Positions 1-14,293 of a stretch of 64,000 nucleotides of DNA are shown piece after piece. The stretch covers positions 8,690,001 through 8,754,000 of the forward strand of contig OX392534.1 in NCBI GenBank assembly GCA_947623455.1, written 5' to 3'. A program made the position numbers and the translations under genes. Below the pieces are notes generated by a model. That model was not told the DNA's origin and searched no databases. It worked only from the letters and a program-made list of their open reading frames with translations. The stretch comes from Mimachlamys varia. Lineage: Eukaryota; Mollusca; Bivalvia; Pectinida; Pectinidae. Numbering within the stretch: position 1 is the first letter of the stretch; every line of letters starts with the position of its first letter.

Positions 1-1466
1 GGCTGTGATTTTGTCTAAATATTACATGAACGCTTTCCAACTGATTTAATACAAATTGGTTATCCAATCAATTCAATACAAATTGGTTAAGTCATTTTGT
101 AGAAGATTTGTGATAGAATAAATTGCAAGACTTAAAGGCAAGTTATGAAATAATAATGATACAAAAAGCTAATTAAATGTGGTTGTTGTTCCTTATTTAC
201 GACCAGTTCTGATTGGTTAGAGGTGTGTGATGGAGGTATTTCATTACTCGTTAATAACAACTGTATCTGAAACAACTTGATATCCCTGTATTAAATATTC
301 CTTTCTGTAACACATTAAAATCATTTAATATCCCCCATCATAATGTAATCAAATAAATCAATGCTGCATTGGCAGGTCACTCGTTCTCCTATCTCAAAAA
401 TTACACGACTCTCGCTGCGTTCAAATCATCACAGGCCTTAATTTACTCTAACAGATAGGGTGCATTTGATCTCTGTGATAAAACTGTTTAAAAAGTGTAT
501 AGGACAAAGCTGAAACTGTGTAATAAAGAAGATAAACAGAGATGCAAGGCTTCCGTAGGAGAAAGCTCCATCAAAGTGTTTGATGTTTCAAGATTTTTTC
601 ATATAAAACGCATAAAACTTTTATGAATCTTTCATAAAACGAAATTGCCCATTTCGAATTGAATAGAAAATGTTTGGCAACAGTGTGCACTGCCTACCTA
701 CATAATACCACTGTAAGTAAGGATGTCCTATTTCAATTGACTCCCCGTCGTAAAAATACATCACCGATTTTAAATGGAGTAAAACCAGTTAAGTTGACAA
801 TTTCAATCAGTGGGTCTTTAATCGGTGCACAGCCAAGTATTATGATGCACACATAATATAAGTACATCCAATTCTCTTACTATTAAACTTACGATATTAT
901 CTCCGCATGGATACAACCAAGCTCTAGCTAGCTACTCTGCCAATTGAGGTTTACCAAATTACATGTTTGACTAAGAATAATATATGACTGTGTCTTTGAA
1001 GAAGACAACTTTGTACATCTGCTTTATAATCTGGTTGGGATGATGTAAAATTACAATGACTTAAATCATAAAGGGGAACATTAGTTAGATATTAGTTAAG
1101 ATCACAAATAAGAGTTCTACTGCAGAGCAAGTCTTTCCAGTTAGGCCTACTTTTTAATATCAAAGAGGAAGCTATCAGAAGTAGCCATTTCCAGTTCAAG
1201 TCTTCCTCTAAATATAAAAGATGAAGCTACAAGAATCGAATAAGTTGTTCTGACTTATGGTAACTTTTCTAGACAATGGTTTCCCGTAACTAGCACAATC
1301 TACAAGTCAGATTTCTTTTTCATGCTGTGTATTTGTGAATTCTTCGTTAACACCATTGCGCAAGACTAGGATTGGATTGTTAAGTTCTGACCTCAGTAAT
1401 TTTTTGTTTTTATTGTTATAATTTTGGACATCCACATGTGTAAATTTTGTAAAAAGATGAACTCAC
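1..1466 (-). other. PDZRN3/4: Partial intron following the PDZ2-middle exon
   Basis: AT-rich sequence downstream of the GTGAGT donor. I looked on the minus strand for the next expected coding motif (NG followed by an NREEAV-like helix) and did not find it. No gene, RNA or large repeat is visible. The small open frame at 659-856 on the plus strand has no recognisable content. Confidence 0.7.
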
Positions 1467-1529
1467 CTGTAATATTTGATCTCCTTCACGAATTTGACCA
1501 TTTTTGAAAGCTACACTTTCCGTTTCGAC
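1467..1529 (-). CDS. PDZRN3/4: Exon: middle of PDZ2
   Basis: This 63-bp exon (21 codons, phase 0 at both ends) lies between a TTGTTTCAG acceptor and a GTGAGT donor. It reads VETESVAFKNG then QIREGDQILQ, which matches the helix A and strand D segment of PDZ2 in vertebrate PDZRN3/4 (NSIAAxDGRIREGDRIxQ). The family continues with (I/V)NG, which must be on the next exon, left of the window. The last residues ILQ sit at the same domain position as the residues just before the visible PDZ1 exon. Confidence 0.93.
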
Positions 1530-1580
1530 CTGAAACAATACAAAAGAAATACATTAGAAACACATTAAGTATACTTCTTA

Positions 1581-1690
1581 TCACAGAAATAGTTTCACAC
1601 TCTTTGTATCGTATCGCAGAAACAGTTTCACACTCTTTGTATCATATCGCAGAAACAGTTTCACACTCTTTGTATTGCAGAAACACGGTT
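1581..1690. repeat. Three-copy tandem repeat of about 33 bp
   Basis: The words CGCAGAAACAGTTTCACACT and CTTTGTATC recur three times with small changes. It lies about 50 bp upstream (in transcript sense) of the 3' splice site at 1530. Confidence 0.85.
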
Positions 1691-2916
1691 CGCACACAAG
1701 AAATAATCCCCTGTAAGAAAACATTTTATTAATTGATCAATTGGACATCTTGGTGCTCTAAGGAAAATGGCAAATATTTTCTGTAATATTTTGTACTGAT
1801 GAAAACAAGGAAAATCTTATCAGAGATATAAGGTAGAACAGAAAACATTTTTATGGAGAAAAGACAAAAACCTTTCCAGTGTTTTACTGATCAATGTATT
1901 GAACAGGTTTAGGGAAAAAGGGAAAATTTTTCAATGGAATTTAAGGGGAAAAGATAAATTGACGTACTTTCTAAATATTTTTTTACATATATCCAGGAAA
2001 AGTGAGATTTTATATACGTTTTATCGATAACAGCATTATACTACAGACTGATACCTAGGACAAGATACAGATGTGTGTGTGATTTCATGGTCGGTGGAAC
2101 TGGCAGGTTCTCCCTCCCCAGATCCCCCTCCCAACCACCCACTCCTTATAACCTCCCTCATTACTGTATATACATCTGTAATTCTCGGGACATTCTCACT
2201 CTTGACAACCAAGGTACCCGAGTGCATATTACTCCTCTCTACATATATTTTTATCAAAGGAATACGAAAACTTGATTGACCCTCGAAACACGCAATCTTT
2301 CATTGATTAACCCTTCACATTGAGTGACTCTCCAAACACACCATATTCCATCAAGATTGCATATGTGTGCATTTTCTAACCAACAAGACATTCGTTATTA
2401 CAACATAATTTGATTTTAGAAGTTTCAGCTATCATTCATCAACTGTTACTGTAGCTAAGGTATACTCGTACCTGAAAGCTGTTTAAATGTAATCTTGAAC
2501 TGCTTATTATGTAAACACATTCCCTTAGGGCTGTTTTATCACACAAAACAACTTTTGATCTTTCCGAAGAACAATATTATTCTCGTCTCTGCAGGAGAAA
2601 ACATCTCAACAAAGGCCACTTATGCCTGTGATAAAAAGCCACTTATGACCTAAATAAATGGGCGGCAAAACTACAAACGATAAGTAGTAGGACCACAGTG
2701 CTTATTTCAAACAAGAGGAAGAAACAGCTCCAGAAACAGTAATTATCTAGGGGCCTTATCAAGGTGTTACTATTTTAATTTAGTCTGGTGCCGAAGATTC
2801 TGTGTGTGTCTGTGATGTTAGGTGGAATATTTCCCATATCAGGACCACAGATAACTTCTACATGGGTTTATCTCTATTGTATTTACACATTGTTATTTTC
2901 TTGTAAAACTCCTCCT

Positions 2917-2940
2917 CCCCCCCCCCCCCCCCCCCCCCCC
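2917..2940. repeat. Run of 24 C
   Basis: An uninterrupted cytosine run, preceded by CCTCCT. Its length may be a sequencing estimate. Confidence 0.9.
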
Positions 2941-3388
2941 GACCTACAGACCCACCCCCACCCCCATTTCAGACCACAAGTGTAGTACAGGCCATATGGT
3001 CACAAACACAGGGTTACAGGTTGAAGTCCATCAGCAGCTATAAGTACACAATCAGTATAGTATCAGCTTAATATCAGTATACAATCAGCACATAATCAGC
3101 AGGCGGACTAGAGGTACACTATATCGTGTAGTCTACACATGAACCACAGGACCGGTACACAGAGAACTGAACGTTGTTATGGGTGTGGATGGTAAAAGTC
3201 TGTAAGCTGATGATCTGCCATGACAATCACAGTCAGTAGCATAGGATCATTACTAAAGACCAACCATACAGATGTTTCAGCTCCTTTAAAAAGTATGTTA
3301 ATAATGTACATAACAAAACTCCAAGAAAGACAAAAATAATATCATGTTGGCTGAAAAACCTAATGGTTCATCTTTATATTATAAGTTG

Positions 3389-3438
3389 ACCTGAGAATGG
3401 TATAATAACATTAACCTGAGAATGGTATAATAACATTA
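3389..3438. repeat. Perfect two-copy 25-bp duplication
   Basis: ACCTGAGAATGGTATAATAA plus CATTA occurs twice back to back without mismatch. Confidence 0.9.
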
Positions 3439-4168
3439 AGTGTTCAATTAACAGTAAATCCCTCTTACTGTCCATCGGGCCTTCCAATAAACCCTCATAA
3501 ACAACAGAATCCAAGCAATCATGAGCACTTAGAAGCATCAAGCCATAACTGGCAGCATTTTTATAAGTCAATTTGGAAATTTAATTGAACCAATGAACTT
3601 GTTGACTGGGATTAAACATGGAAACTAAACCACATTCACGGCAAATTGCATTGTGGGAACTATATCGGTGTTGTAATACTCAATAAACTGTGATGAACTT
3701 TCACGTCGGTGACATTTTATTTCTCTCTCATGTCGTTTAATTCTGTTGTATTACACACACCCATTAAGTTCCTCTCACCGAGTTACAATGATAAGGTAGC
3801 TACTCCATGAGAATCGCATCAAACTCCCAGGATAAATCTCATCAGCAGCAACACGGCATCACTTAATCCATAGCACCGTTTCTGCGTCATATGAAACCTG
3901 TGAAAATACTGTTGTTTTTTTCTCTTCAAGATTTCTTTTTCAAATGGGTATCAATTTAATGTTCAAAACATTAAACCTTTGATGAACATTTCTATCTTCA
4001 TTAAGTAAATGATTCTGAAATATATAGGGGTTACATTACCGCTCATTATTATATGAAATTAGATTTTGTCAAAAAAAAACAAAATGAAGAAAAAAATGTG
4101 GCAATAAGGGAAACTTTCATTCTACACTGATAAATCCCCATTTCACATTTGACCGTTTTATAACATGT

Positions 4169-4259
4169 TTAATTCGGTCACCCATGAAGACACATTTGAA
4201 CTCTTTCAATTCAAAGGTTAGAATATTTCATTATGAAATTTCAAGGGTGACTGAGTTAA
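4169..4259 (+). mobile_element. 91-bp MITE-like inverted-repeat element, copy 1
   Basis: Begins TTAATTCGGTCACCCATGAA and ends with the imperfect inverse TTTCAAGGGTGACTGAGTTAA-type sequence. The core words CACATTTGAACTC and TTCAAAGGTTAGAATA are shared with the other copies. No coding capacity. The TTAA at both ends may be a target-site duplication. Confidence 0.8.
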
Positions 4260-6779
4260 TATGTTGTTTCTAATCTCTTATGATTGATATACCTCAATAT
4301 GGACCACGAAAAAAGGTGAATGTTCAACAGCGATAGTTCAACAGCACGGAAAAGTTCTCCATATACAGTATCACTGGTACACTCTCAGAGTATTTGATTT
4401 AGGTCAAAAACACCCAACTTCACAATTACATGTGTTATCCTAACACAGTTTATTTACATTCAAGTCTGATCTGTAAACAGTGCTTTCTTTAAGTCTACAT
4501 GGTTGTTTGTAGAGAGCAGACCTAGAGACCCCTACCTAACTCCTACATATTACCATTCCTGTACTCCCAGTAGGACTGTCCAGGCCGAGATGGTCACACT
4601 TACCGGTGGCAGCGATTATCTGTATCTCACTCAGATACACAGCTATTCCATTCACTAGACGGGTAGTCATACTACCACAGGGTAGACCTAGTGTTAGAAG
4701 AATGAGCTTGAGGGACTTTTTCAGCTATCTGAAGATCCCTCGTCATCCGAGGATGGTCAGACAGTGACGAAGACCAAACCCAACACACCTCCATGTTAAT
4801 TTCACTCCAGATTAAAAATTCTTTAACAGATTTTAGTTGAAACACACATATATTCAGAAATAAATCACTTTTCATTACAGACTGAATTTAATTAGAGCTG
4901 AAGAATTCAACAATAAATATGAAATTAAATCACTGATCCATCTCAAGAGAAGATAACTCTAGATATTCATGCAAGAAAAGACAAACTAAACAAACCCTTA
5001 AATATACTTAGATAAAAAAAAAAAGGATACCGCTCTTAGATAGATAATAGTTGTAAATGGTTTACCTTACAGAATTTTTTCCCTAGTAACAACTTTGTTT
5101 ATATTTGAAAGAAAATGTTTATAAGGACTTCAAAATCAATGACTTAAGATTATTAGTTGTGTATAATTAATGATGACAAAGGTTTATGGAACAGGTTTTC
5201 TGGTAAGAGTAATCACACATTCTAGAGTCCATTACCTCCAACATAACTCCAGGAAGCTGGTGGACATGTAATTAACTTGCATTGAAATATACCATACCAG
5301 TAAACACATTCCACATCATCATCAAATCAGCCGTGGTATGCAACCCCAAAATCGCTGTGTCAGAGATTAATAGAAGGAAATCTGGTGTTATTGTAACAAT
5401 AACCTGAATAGACCATAAAACATTGATAACATATGACAAAAATGCATTTTGTTTGACTTTTTTGTGAGTTGTTACAGAGGAAACATTTGTTATGGTTTCC
5501 CTGCCCTTCCTGTTCTGATCCCCCCAGTCCTGTTTTACCATTAGTCCTGCCATTTTATAGGTCCATAAAGAAGCGTGGAGATTATTTTTATGCAATCTTT
5601 CCACACGGTGAGGCCATGCTGGTGTCTAGCCTACCATTATACTTATCTGTGGAGCTACAATCACCCAACACAGAGCGGTACCAAGTCTGGTCGCCCCGAC
5701 AGTTAATGGTACTTCATCCCCTGTCAATCATCTGACTTCAAAAAACTTTCAAGTACACTAGTGTACCACAGCTCATTAATTCGTAATACACGAAAAGTAC
5801 ACCAATTTATGTGTACATAACATCCACAAACCATGTACTCTTACAGTCATAGTGTTGAAGTCCGCACTACTGGGTATTGAATCAAGGCAAACGCTACACA
5901 AGTCTTTAAAAGTTGCCAAAAAAACTCATATTAAGATTTTTTCCCCAAAAAAAATCTTTCAACAACAGCTACCAATATCATTTTCAATCTTAAAAATTTG
6001 AATTCAACAGATCTTTAATGAGAGGTACCTTATTTCAAAATAAACACTTACCATAGTCTTTGAGATGTATCTCAGCATTGTCGGGTCTATGAATGGCCAT
6101 ACACCGACACATCCGTGACAATACCGTGACAACCCTGTTACCATAACAATATCAAACCCTGTTACCATAACAATGTCCTATTACAGGAGATCTATTACCC
6201 AGGTCTGTCCACCAGTCTCTCTAACTTTGATCAGCTCTCTTATCACACAAAATGCTTTAATTAACACCTTTCAATCAGAGAAATTGAAACTGTCCACTGG
6301 GTACAAACTGATACCCATTTACGAGACATAATACGACTATCAAAACATTCAATAACGTTGTCCACTAAAATGCATCGTTGGGTAACCATGCAAATTCATG
6401 CCATTATTTCGAGAAAAGCTGATGAGAAAATTCAATTAGCTCCATGTGATAGGACTAATTACTGGGATAAGTTACATTAACTTCTGCTGGACTTAAATCA
6501 GGTCAAAGGTCATCAACAGACCAGTCATGTGTATCAAACTTCAAAAAGATTGGTGCTCGGATTCCAGGAATTTAGATAGCTATATGGAATTAATTCCTTC
6601 TCATCAAGTCCACCAATCAGTGAGCAATTGATGAGAAAACAAAGAGGTCCCAGGGGGCTGTGGATCAGGACTAATCCCTCAATCCATAAACTTCATTGTG
6701 TTTTGATAGACATACGGACAGGACCACACAATGTAGGATGAGAGAGCCATCTGGACAGGACCTTCATGGGGACACTTCA

Positions 6780-6985
6780 GGTCACTGGTACGCCCTGGTA
6801 CCACACGATACTCAAAGTCATGCAAGGTCACTGGTACTCCCTGGTACCACACAATACTCAAAGTCACGTCAGGTCACTAGTACTCCCTGGTACCACACAA
6901 TACTCAAAGTCACGTCAGGTCACTGATACTCCCTGGTACCACACGGTACTCAAAATACAGTATGGCCGGTTACCAGTTCTCAGTG
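6780..6985. repeat. 46-bp tandem repeat, about four and a half copies
   Basis: The unit contains GGTCACTGGTACTCCCTGGT followed by ACCACACAATACTCAAAGTC. The adjacent open frames on both strands are translations of this repeat. Confidence 0.88.
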
Positions 6986-7305
6986 GTACCACATGATATG
7001 AAGGATTGAGTATTGGAGGGTGACATCATCTTTGGAACACCTGAGTTTCTAAAGATATTCAAAGCAATAAGACTTGACAGCATTTGGCCTAATTATCACC
7101 AAACATTTAAGACAGGCTCTAGAGTAAACCTTGTGGTAGGTCCTCATGCACATACACTTAAGCATTGCAATTTGTCCCCAAGTCTTTGGGACTTCAGACT
7201 CTAACAACAGAGATTAAGGTTACACACCTTCTGGTACTGTAGAGTTACCATAACAACACGGTAAATGTCATGTAAACATGACAGGTTAGTTTCCTATCAA
7301 ATACT

Positions 7306-7396
7306 TTAACTCATTCACCCCTGAAGACACATTTGAACTCTCCAAATTCAAAGGTGGAATAGTCCATTATGAAATGTCAGGGGTGAACTAGTTCTT
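7306..7396 (+). mobile_element. 91-bp MITE-like element, copy 2
   Basis: Left end TTAACTCATTCACCCCTGAA is the family consensus. The core matches copy 1, and the right end has decayed (GGGGTGAACTAGTTCTTA). Same orientation as copy 1. Confidence 0.8.
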
Positions 7397-8164
7397 AGCT
7401 TAGTCAGCACCAAATTGAGTTGGAAATTCAAATAATTACGTGTTACGTGAAACATGTTCATCATGCACAGCTTTGTGTTTTGTATTAGAACCATATCAAA
7501 AATCCATTTTCCACCAAAAGGTTTAGTGATATTTTGCACTTGTTTTGTCTGAAGTTTTAAAATCTGTCACTGCAGACATACTGGTATAGCTTAGTTATTA
7601 CCCGGGAGTACTCCACTCCACACAAGTGTCGCATACAATCTCCTCTACAACTGTTCCTTCCCCGTACAGTGAGAACAAATGATTATAAAACTTTCTTTTC
7701 AATAAACATGTATGGCTTTTCATGTTGCAGTGATTCAAAACAGATTTTTGTAATTTCGAACATAAGAAAAATCTCTAAAAATGTCACAAGTCTGAAGCAT
7801 GTTTTGAGTGGAAGATGGTGAGTGTCGTTTTGTCACTTGTAGAAGACTTTACAAATAACCAGGCTACTTGAAACACAATAAAAATTGCAGACATAAGCAA
7901 ATATTAGCTGGAATTTAAACTGTTTAGTGAATGCTTTGTGTCAGTAAATTAACTTCTCAAATGAAATGTCACTAACCTGAGAGCTACTAAGTGGTTTGAT
8001 TGGCTGGGACAGAGGCTGTACCTAATGTCCTATAATACAGGGCTACAAAAACATGTCATATCCAAGAAACATTCACACTTCCTATACATAGAAGAGTTTG
8101 TTTGGGAGGACTTATTACAATGTTTTCCTTTGATCTACTTGGTAATACATAAACTGGGAAGTTT

Positions 8165-8253
8165 CAGCTCATTCATCCCCAAAACTTCATAATGAACTAT
8201 TCCAACACTATTTGGAAGAGTTCAAACTGTATCTTCGGGGGTGAATAAGTTAA
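8165..8253 (-). mobile_element. 91-bp MITE-like element, copy 3 (inverted)
   Basis: Carries the family core on the minus strand: the plus strand reads GGAAGAGTTCAAACTGTATC and ends CGGGGGTGAATAAGTTAA. It lies 770 bp from copy 2 in opposite orientation. Confidence 0.78.
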
Positions 8254-11200
8254 ACAGCTGTTGTATGAACATTATTTGGGGGCATAAGAACTATATAGGG
8301 CGTCACACACTAAGATCATAACAATTTTGTCCAACATCAAGAGGACTCCTATAGCCCAATGTTGTAAACATGATTCAAACCCCATAACCTTGCACAACAG
8401 CTAATCTACAAATCCAGGCAAAATACCAATTAAGGTGCAGAAAACTGAAGTGACGTGACAGTCAGAGGTCACGACACGGGAAAGGATATTGGGGAAATCT
8501 ACATAAAATTGTAAACATTGTTTCTTTACAAGCCAGGTCAAATTTAATTTAATTCAAATTTTATGCCCCAACATCAAAGTTCCATAAAATTTAGAAACAC
8601 AGATGGGTCAGAGTGTGTAGGTCGTATAACCATTATATTGTAGGGACAGGGGAAACAACTTCAAAGGAATGGGTGATGAGACATTGTTTTTGAGCGAGTT
8701 ACAATCGACATAAGGCTAGGCTAGATGACAGGCCGGTAGAGTGCACACTATTCATTAGAAATGATGTATGGGGCCACAGGAAACCCAATACACCCGCCAA
8801 CTTTATAGCAAAATGATATTATGCAAAAAAAATGTATGATCGTGTCCCCTTCTAATTAATTCACAGAAGCAAGTCTGTATTTTATAGTTGTTTATTGTCT
8901 AAACTTGTGTGTGAAGCTGGTTTTAATGGTAAGATAACACTAGTCCTGTTACTACAAGATATGCAATACCCCTCCTTGGGCTTTCATTCTCCAGAATAAA
9001 TTATCTTCCACAAATCTCAAACAGGAGCACGCAAGAGTCTTTGAACCTTTTAAGTGTAAGCGTAACTTACATGGACGAAAACTCGGAAATATAAACAAGA
9101 TCAACATTTTGTTAACATAACAAGTTCTATTTAAAGGAAATAAAAATGTAAGATAGTCCTTAAAGTTAAACACAACATTATAAAGCGTTTAACACGTTTA
9201 GCTGAAAAAAATCTATAATAAACTAAGAGTGAATTTCAGGTATAAACAGCCGAGCTAAATTTAGGTGTAAACCAATTTCTGTCCAAATAAATCTATTTAC
9301 GTCTCCAAGCTTCCTGCAGCAAACTAGAATTACCTATAGCACCTACAGAGATAGAAAACATGGTCGGTTCCTCCTCTCAAACTGGTGAGGAATGCAAGTT
9401 ATGTACACATATCAGTGGCTGACTGGGTGGTCACTCTCTCATCTGACCTTTAGTCTTACTTAAATGACCTTGACCCATCAAAATTGATTGGTCCGTTTCA
9501 TAAAAATTCATGAATTCAAATATCAAACAGGTAGCACGGCCCTGTTTTGCATAATTATCGGAACACTGGTACATTTCTAGGTGAAGGTCGAAGATGATGG
9601 CTGATGGAATATGTAAGCACATTCGTATTAACACCTGGCTGACTTCCTGTCAATTTAGAGGTAACACTCCACTGTTTTTTTATTAACCATCACGTAGCAC
9701 TGTCACAGGGTTATCACCTTACTTACCAAAGGGTGTTGAGTCATTACATAGAGTTACAGAATCAATACTCTCTGGATTATCACAGTCACGATAATTCTAA
9801 ACCTTCCAAACCGGACTAAGAATCACAGGGTAGCCATTAGTGTTCTACACAGTTTCTACATTACCTAACAGTGTAATGAAAAGATTCTCTCTCAGTAACA
9901 CATGTTAGACAGCTTCGTAATCTAAAATCAATATCCTTAATTTCAAAATAATTCTGAATCAATAAAAGATAATTTCATCAAAATTCAACAACACATGAAT
10001 GGGATATCAGTAACTTAATAGGGGTTGTGTTCCTTCATAAGACTATCAGGTAACTTTACACAGTAAGATTAATCCGCAAATCAATAGGTCCATACAACCA
10101 TCAATTCTCGTTAGGGCGTACCTTTGGCCAATAGCAAGGAGCCTCACACCTGAGAGCGATTAAGTACCTGTTGAAGGCGTTAATTAATCATTGTTATCGG
10201 TGGCCCACTGCCCTTCCAGTGGGCCACTCATCACAGGCTGAAGGTGCTCATTATCAACACCTTGGCCGTCCTTATCTGATATAGAGGGCAGCACCCAGAT
10301 ACTCCCGCAGCTGATAACACCTTATGTGACAGTTACACAAAATATATTTTCATTCTACATCTTTTTCCCTCTTATCTTATCTCGGCATCATGTGGGAATA
10401 ATTATCGATGGAAAACCGGCTGATTTATGGTGGGGAGGATAACCGCAGCCACATGCACTTTTCTTATTATTTTGCGATATCCTGGAAAGGTTGCACGACA
10501 ATTAAATTTTTCTCAAAGCTTTAAATATCATATCATGAATATCGATCTTGATACAACATTTTTCCTTAATCAGCTTTCAGATACATGTGATTGTGTATTA
10601 AAGTTTTCATCACATCAATGAGCTTCAAACTTGATTAGACAGGCATTCATCTTTCTCAGATTCTCATGACGTTTGTACTAGAATTACATGTATAAAAAAG
10701 TGCACACATTGTACCTACATAAAGTCGAGGGATGTAGCACAGTAAGTCAGGGATCTAACAGAGTTCAGTGTAGGCGGTGGTCCTTTACACGAGCTTAATA
10801 GTGCGCCATTTTAGATTTTCAACAAAACTGATTTCTAAGTACATGTTATTGCAGCAGTCTGCCAAACTTCAAACTCAGCAAGCAAAAGAACCCAATGTGT
10901 CTGTGTACGGCTGAATTCCATCTTAAATTCTTACATATTCAAACAAACAATACTGTTAACAAAAATACACAAACGTCTGTGTTACATGTTAATCAGTGCC
11001 AACATTTCCATTCTCAAGTGTCAAACAAGCTTGCCACGATTTCCATGGAGATACAAATAGACTCCAATGTTGCTTATAAAAATATCAGATTGTTCCATAA
11101 TGGCATATGGTTTATTCATAGCTGTTTATTTATCTGTAGAAATCCATGAATTCAACTTTATCATAAAGTATAGGTTCTTTTGAAACACAAACAAAATAGC

Positions 11201-12498
11201 TTCATTGATAGATTCTGATTCAATTTGGAGAATTTCATTTCCAATTTTATCATCCTAAGGATGAAAGCATTTTAAGTGACATCAACATTACGAAATTGTC
11301 CTTTGATAATCAGAACTTACATACAGTCAATACTAAAGCACAAACCCTCTGGCAATCTTCTACTTTCCTTTATGACTAAAAATCTATCTTCCATCTAGAA
11401 TTATCACAATATTACAGTAAAGTTTAGAGTACCCCAAAGGTTCATCGTTAGAATTTTTTTATTAAAATCTTTTTCGATAAGTTTTAATAATATCAATGAC
11501 CAATGACCTTTTTTCTCCTCATCTTTAACTAGTAGCCCTTCTTCACTTACAGGCCAGGCCACACACACATACACCCCTATATAACCCTGTCTGGATCGAA
11601 ATGGGGTACTGGGAACTCTGTAATAGAATTTGTAAATCCAGATAGAGCACTTCTTTATCTCTTTTGTATTACCTTGTTTATCCTTCTTTCACAATTCTCT
11701 GTATCAATGCAGAGAAAATGGTAAAACAAGAAAACCTCTAAGGAAAAAATCTGAAAATATGCCAGGACACCATTGTGAACCACATTCTTCTAATTCAAAG
11801 TGAAAATCCTTGTTTCAAATGATATGTCGATACAGTTTAGATAACGTCTTTTTGATTTGAGTAAAATTTTGAGATTAGAACAGAAAGCAATACAGCTTTG
11901 GGTTGATAAATTGTAGGTAACACCAGGGGGCGCCGATAAACTTCAGACACAAGCAAGGGCAGATAATCATTGTCACTTAAAGGTTTATCAGAGGGAGAAC
12001 TACCTTGTGTATGGCAGAAATCCAAACGTTCTGTTAACCAAGACTGAATGTTGTGTAATAGCACTGTACAGACCATTAACTAGGAATTTATGTCCGACAC
12101 TCGCTGCCATGAACGGCCAGCCCTGTAAAACATCTACCCTTGTTTGTACCGCCTCTGAATCGTGCCAAACAAGTGATTGTATGTAACTTAGAATACCACA
12201 GATTAATCTCCAGGTGAAACTTCAGCTTGAAATCAATACCTCAAGTTAAATATACATTATATAAATAATATACCAATTCCAGACACAAAGTGTGTAGCTC
12301 GTGTTCTTTGGTTCCCAAAGACAAAAATCTTCAAATTGGTGCAATTGATATTGCTTAAAAATTAAGTTCATAAAATGTGCATGAAAAAATTCTTATTTAC
12401 AAATTGTAGGGGACTAGAAAAGAAATGTCCTTTGTACATGTATTTAAATCTTATCAGGAAATATTAAAATGATGGAAATACACAAAAGTGAAACTTAC

Positions 12499-12597
12499 CT
12501 CACTGATGAAAATGTCTGTCATGCCTTCTTCCACCGAACCATAACACAACGTAAGACCAAGTTTCTCGTTGATCGGGGATCGATGTAATATTACCTC
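12499..12597 (-). CDS. PDZRN3/4: Exon: N-terminal part of PDZ2 (carboxylate-binding loop)
   Basis: This 99-bp exon (33 codons, phase 0 at both ends) lies between a TTTGTAG acceptor and a GTAAGT donor. It encodes strand A (EVILHR), the carboxylate-binding loop and strand B (EKLGLTLCYG), and strand C (TDIFISE). The LGLT loop replaces the textbook GLGF, as it does in the second PDZ of vertebrate PDZRN3/4, which reads KLGLTVCYR. The agreement in this loop is the best single piece of evidence for the family. The exon is far too short to be seen as a free-standing open frame. Confidence 0.93.
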
Positions 12598-14293
12598 CTA
12601 CAAAGAAGAGTTCACAAGTTTTAGTAAACATGCAGAAGTGGAATTTATGCTTAATTAGCAGATTTATGACTATATTTACATGTAGCTCTTGATGTTTTGA
12701 TGACGGATTTAGACCCCAATGAACCCGTACTTATGTCAGTAGTCAACACCACAAGTAGGATTAGGGTATAGATATTCTACCACTTGTTGATAGCAACTCA
12801 ACAAGTCTGTAAAAGCCCGCATCCATTCAACCACTTCAGTTTCACTCAATTAACTCGTGTTTTTTTTAACCCATTGGAATTGGCAGCAAAATAGCTAATG
12901 AAACACCCCTCTGATATTGCAGGGTTAATCTAAGTGCTTCGTAGAACAACACAGAAATATTTCTCTGACCTGATTGCGACCGTTTTTGATTAACAATCCG
13001 GCAATGGTGGCGTGGAAATTTTTTCAGTTTGTTGAATTATCAACAAGTATTTGACTTATTAAGGTATAAACTCCTCTGTAACAAGCTTTTGTTTGATATA
13101 GATAGCTTCCTTGTTAGCCGTATGCTTGGGTGAAATGAAAACTCACCATATTCTACACTCTATAGAGTTGCAGATATAAAACTAAGCCACCAGTTCTAGA
13201 ATAAACAATATGGCCATGAAACCAAGACTGAGAGACAATTTTACATCCCAACTGATCATTATCCTCCAGCTTTCCTTTCTCAGGTGATACATGTGTGTCA
13301 TCAGTCTGAACACTAATGATTTACACAAATTCAAGATATCCTATATTCCTTTTGTTACTTTCTAACTTTGACAATACAATAAGAATCATATTTCTGCTCT
13401 CGGAATAAAAAGGACAGGTCTGAACATTAGCTTAATATTGACAATCGTCTTCACTCTGACCAGATAACAGAAGAACACCAGCAGTATGGACAACATGGAC
13501 TCGGAGACCAACCTTTCATGATCACACAAATCGTAAATATTGACTAAAAGGCATTCACATTGTTTGTTTAGAAATTCAGTATTAATTGAAAAGACAGCTA
13601 TGCTTGAAGAACATATGTTAGTATATAAAATGAAACCTGTTCATTTGTATTGTATATCTCAACATTATGCAATTTTGACTATTCACATCAGTCTGAATTA
13701 GAGTTATTTTACCTTAAATCCTATTGAATAAGAGACCAGATTGGCTTTTTATTAAAACCTGCATCAACAGGCAGCAGGCTACACCAGCCATCCAGTTAAT
13801 TGGTTGAGTATAAAACTATTAAGTACCGATAAAGAGGTTCTTCTGTGTTCTGTAGTTGTCTTTGTCCACAGAGCAAACATTAGCGTGTGAACTCTCCACC
13901 ACTGTAAATAATGGTGTAGTGTTTTCTCCTTCTCATATATTTACCAAACGACACGTTTGTGGGGTAGATCACAAAGGAGAAACAAACAGTGATTAGACAT
14001 GGAGCTAGGGTTTAAATGTTGGAGTATCAATTAACCAGCTTCCTACAGTTAAAATACTCCACACATACTTCAGTACACATTAACACACATTCACATAAAA
14101 AGCAGGTAAATCGGCAAAAGACTTTGATTTCGAGACTCCTATCAATGTTTCAAGATATCTTACACAAATCAATGGCAGGAACTTCTGTCAAGTGAATAGA
14201 CTTCTCTCCATCATTAGTGATTCATGAATGGGAAAAACTGGAAGGTCTAATGTAAATTACAAAGAGAACAGATGGTCGACTTGGGTCATGACA

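Larger units (their letters stand above)
1530..12498 (-). other. PDZRN3/4: Intron of about 11 kb within PDZ2
   Basis: GT-AG intron separating the two PDZ2 exons. It holds a three-copy repeat at 1581-1690, a 24-bp C run at 2917-2940, a two-copy 25-bp repeat at 3389-3438, three copies of a 91-bp MITE-like element (4169, 7306, 8165) and a 46-bp tandem repeat at 6780-6985. The rest is AT-rich with short chance frames only; I see no other gene. Confidence 0.8.
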
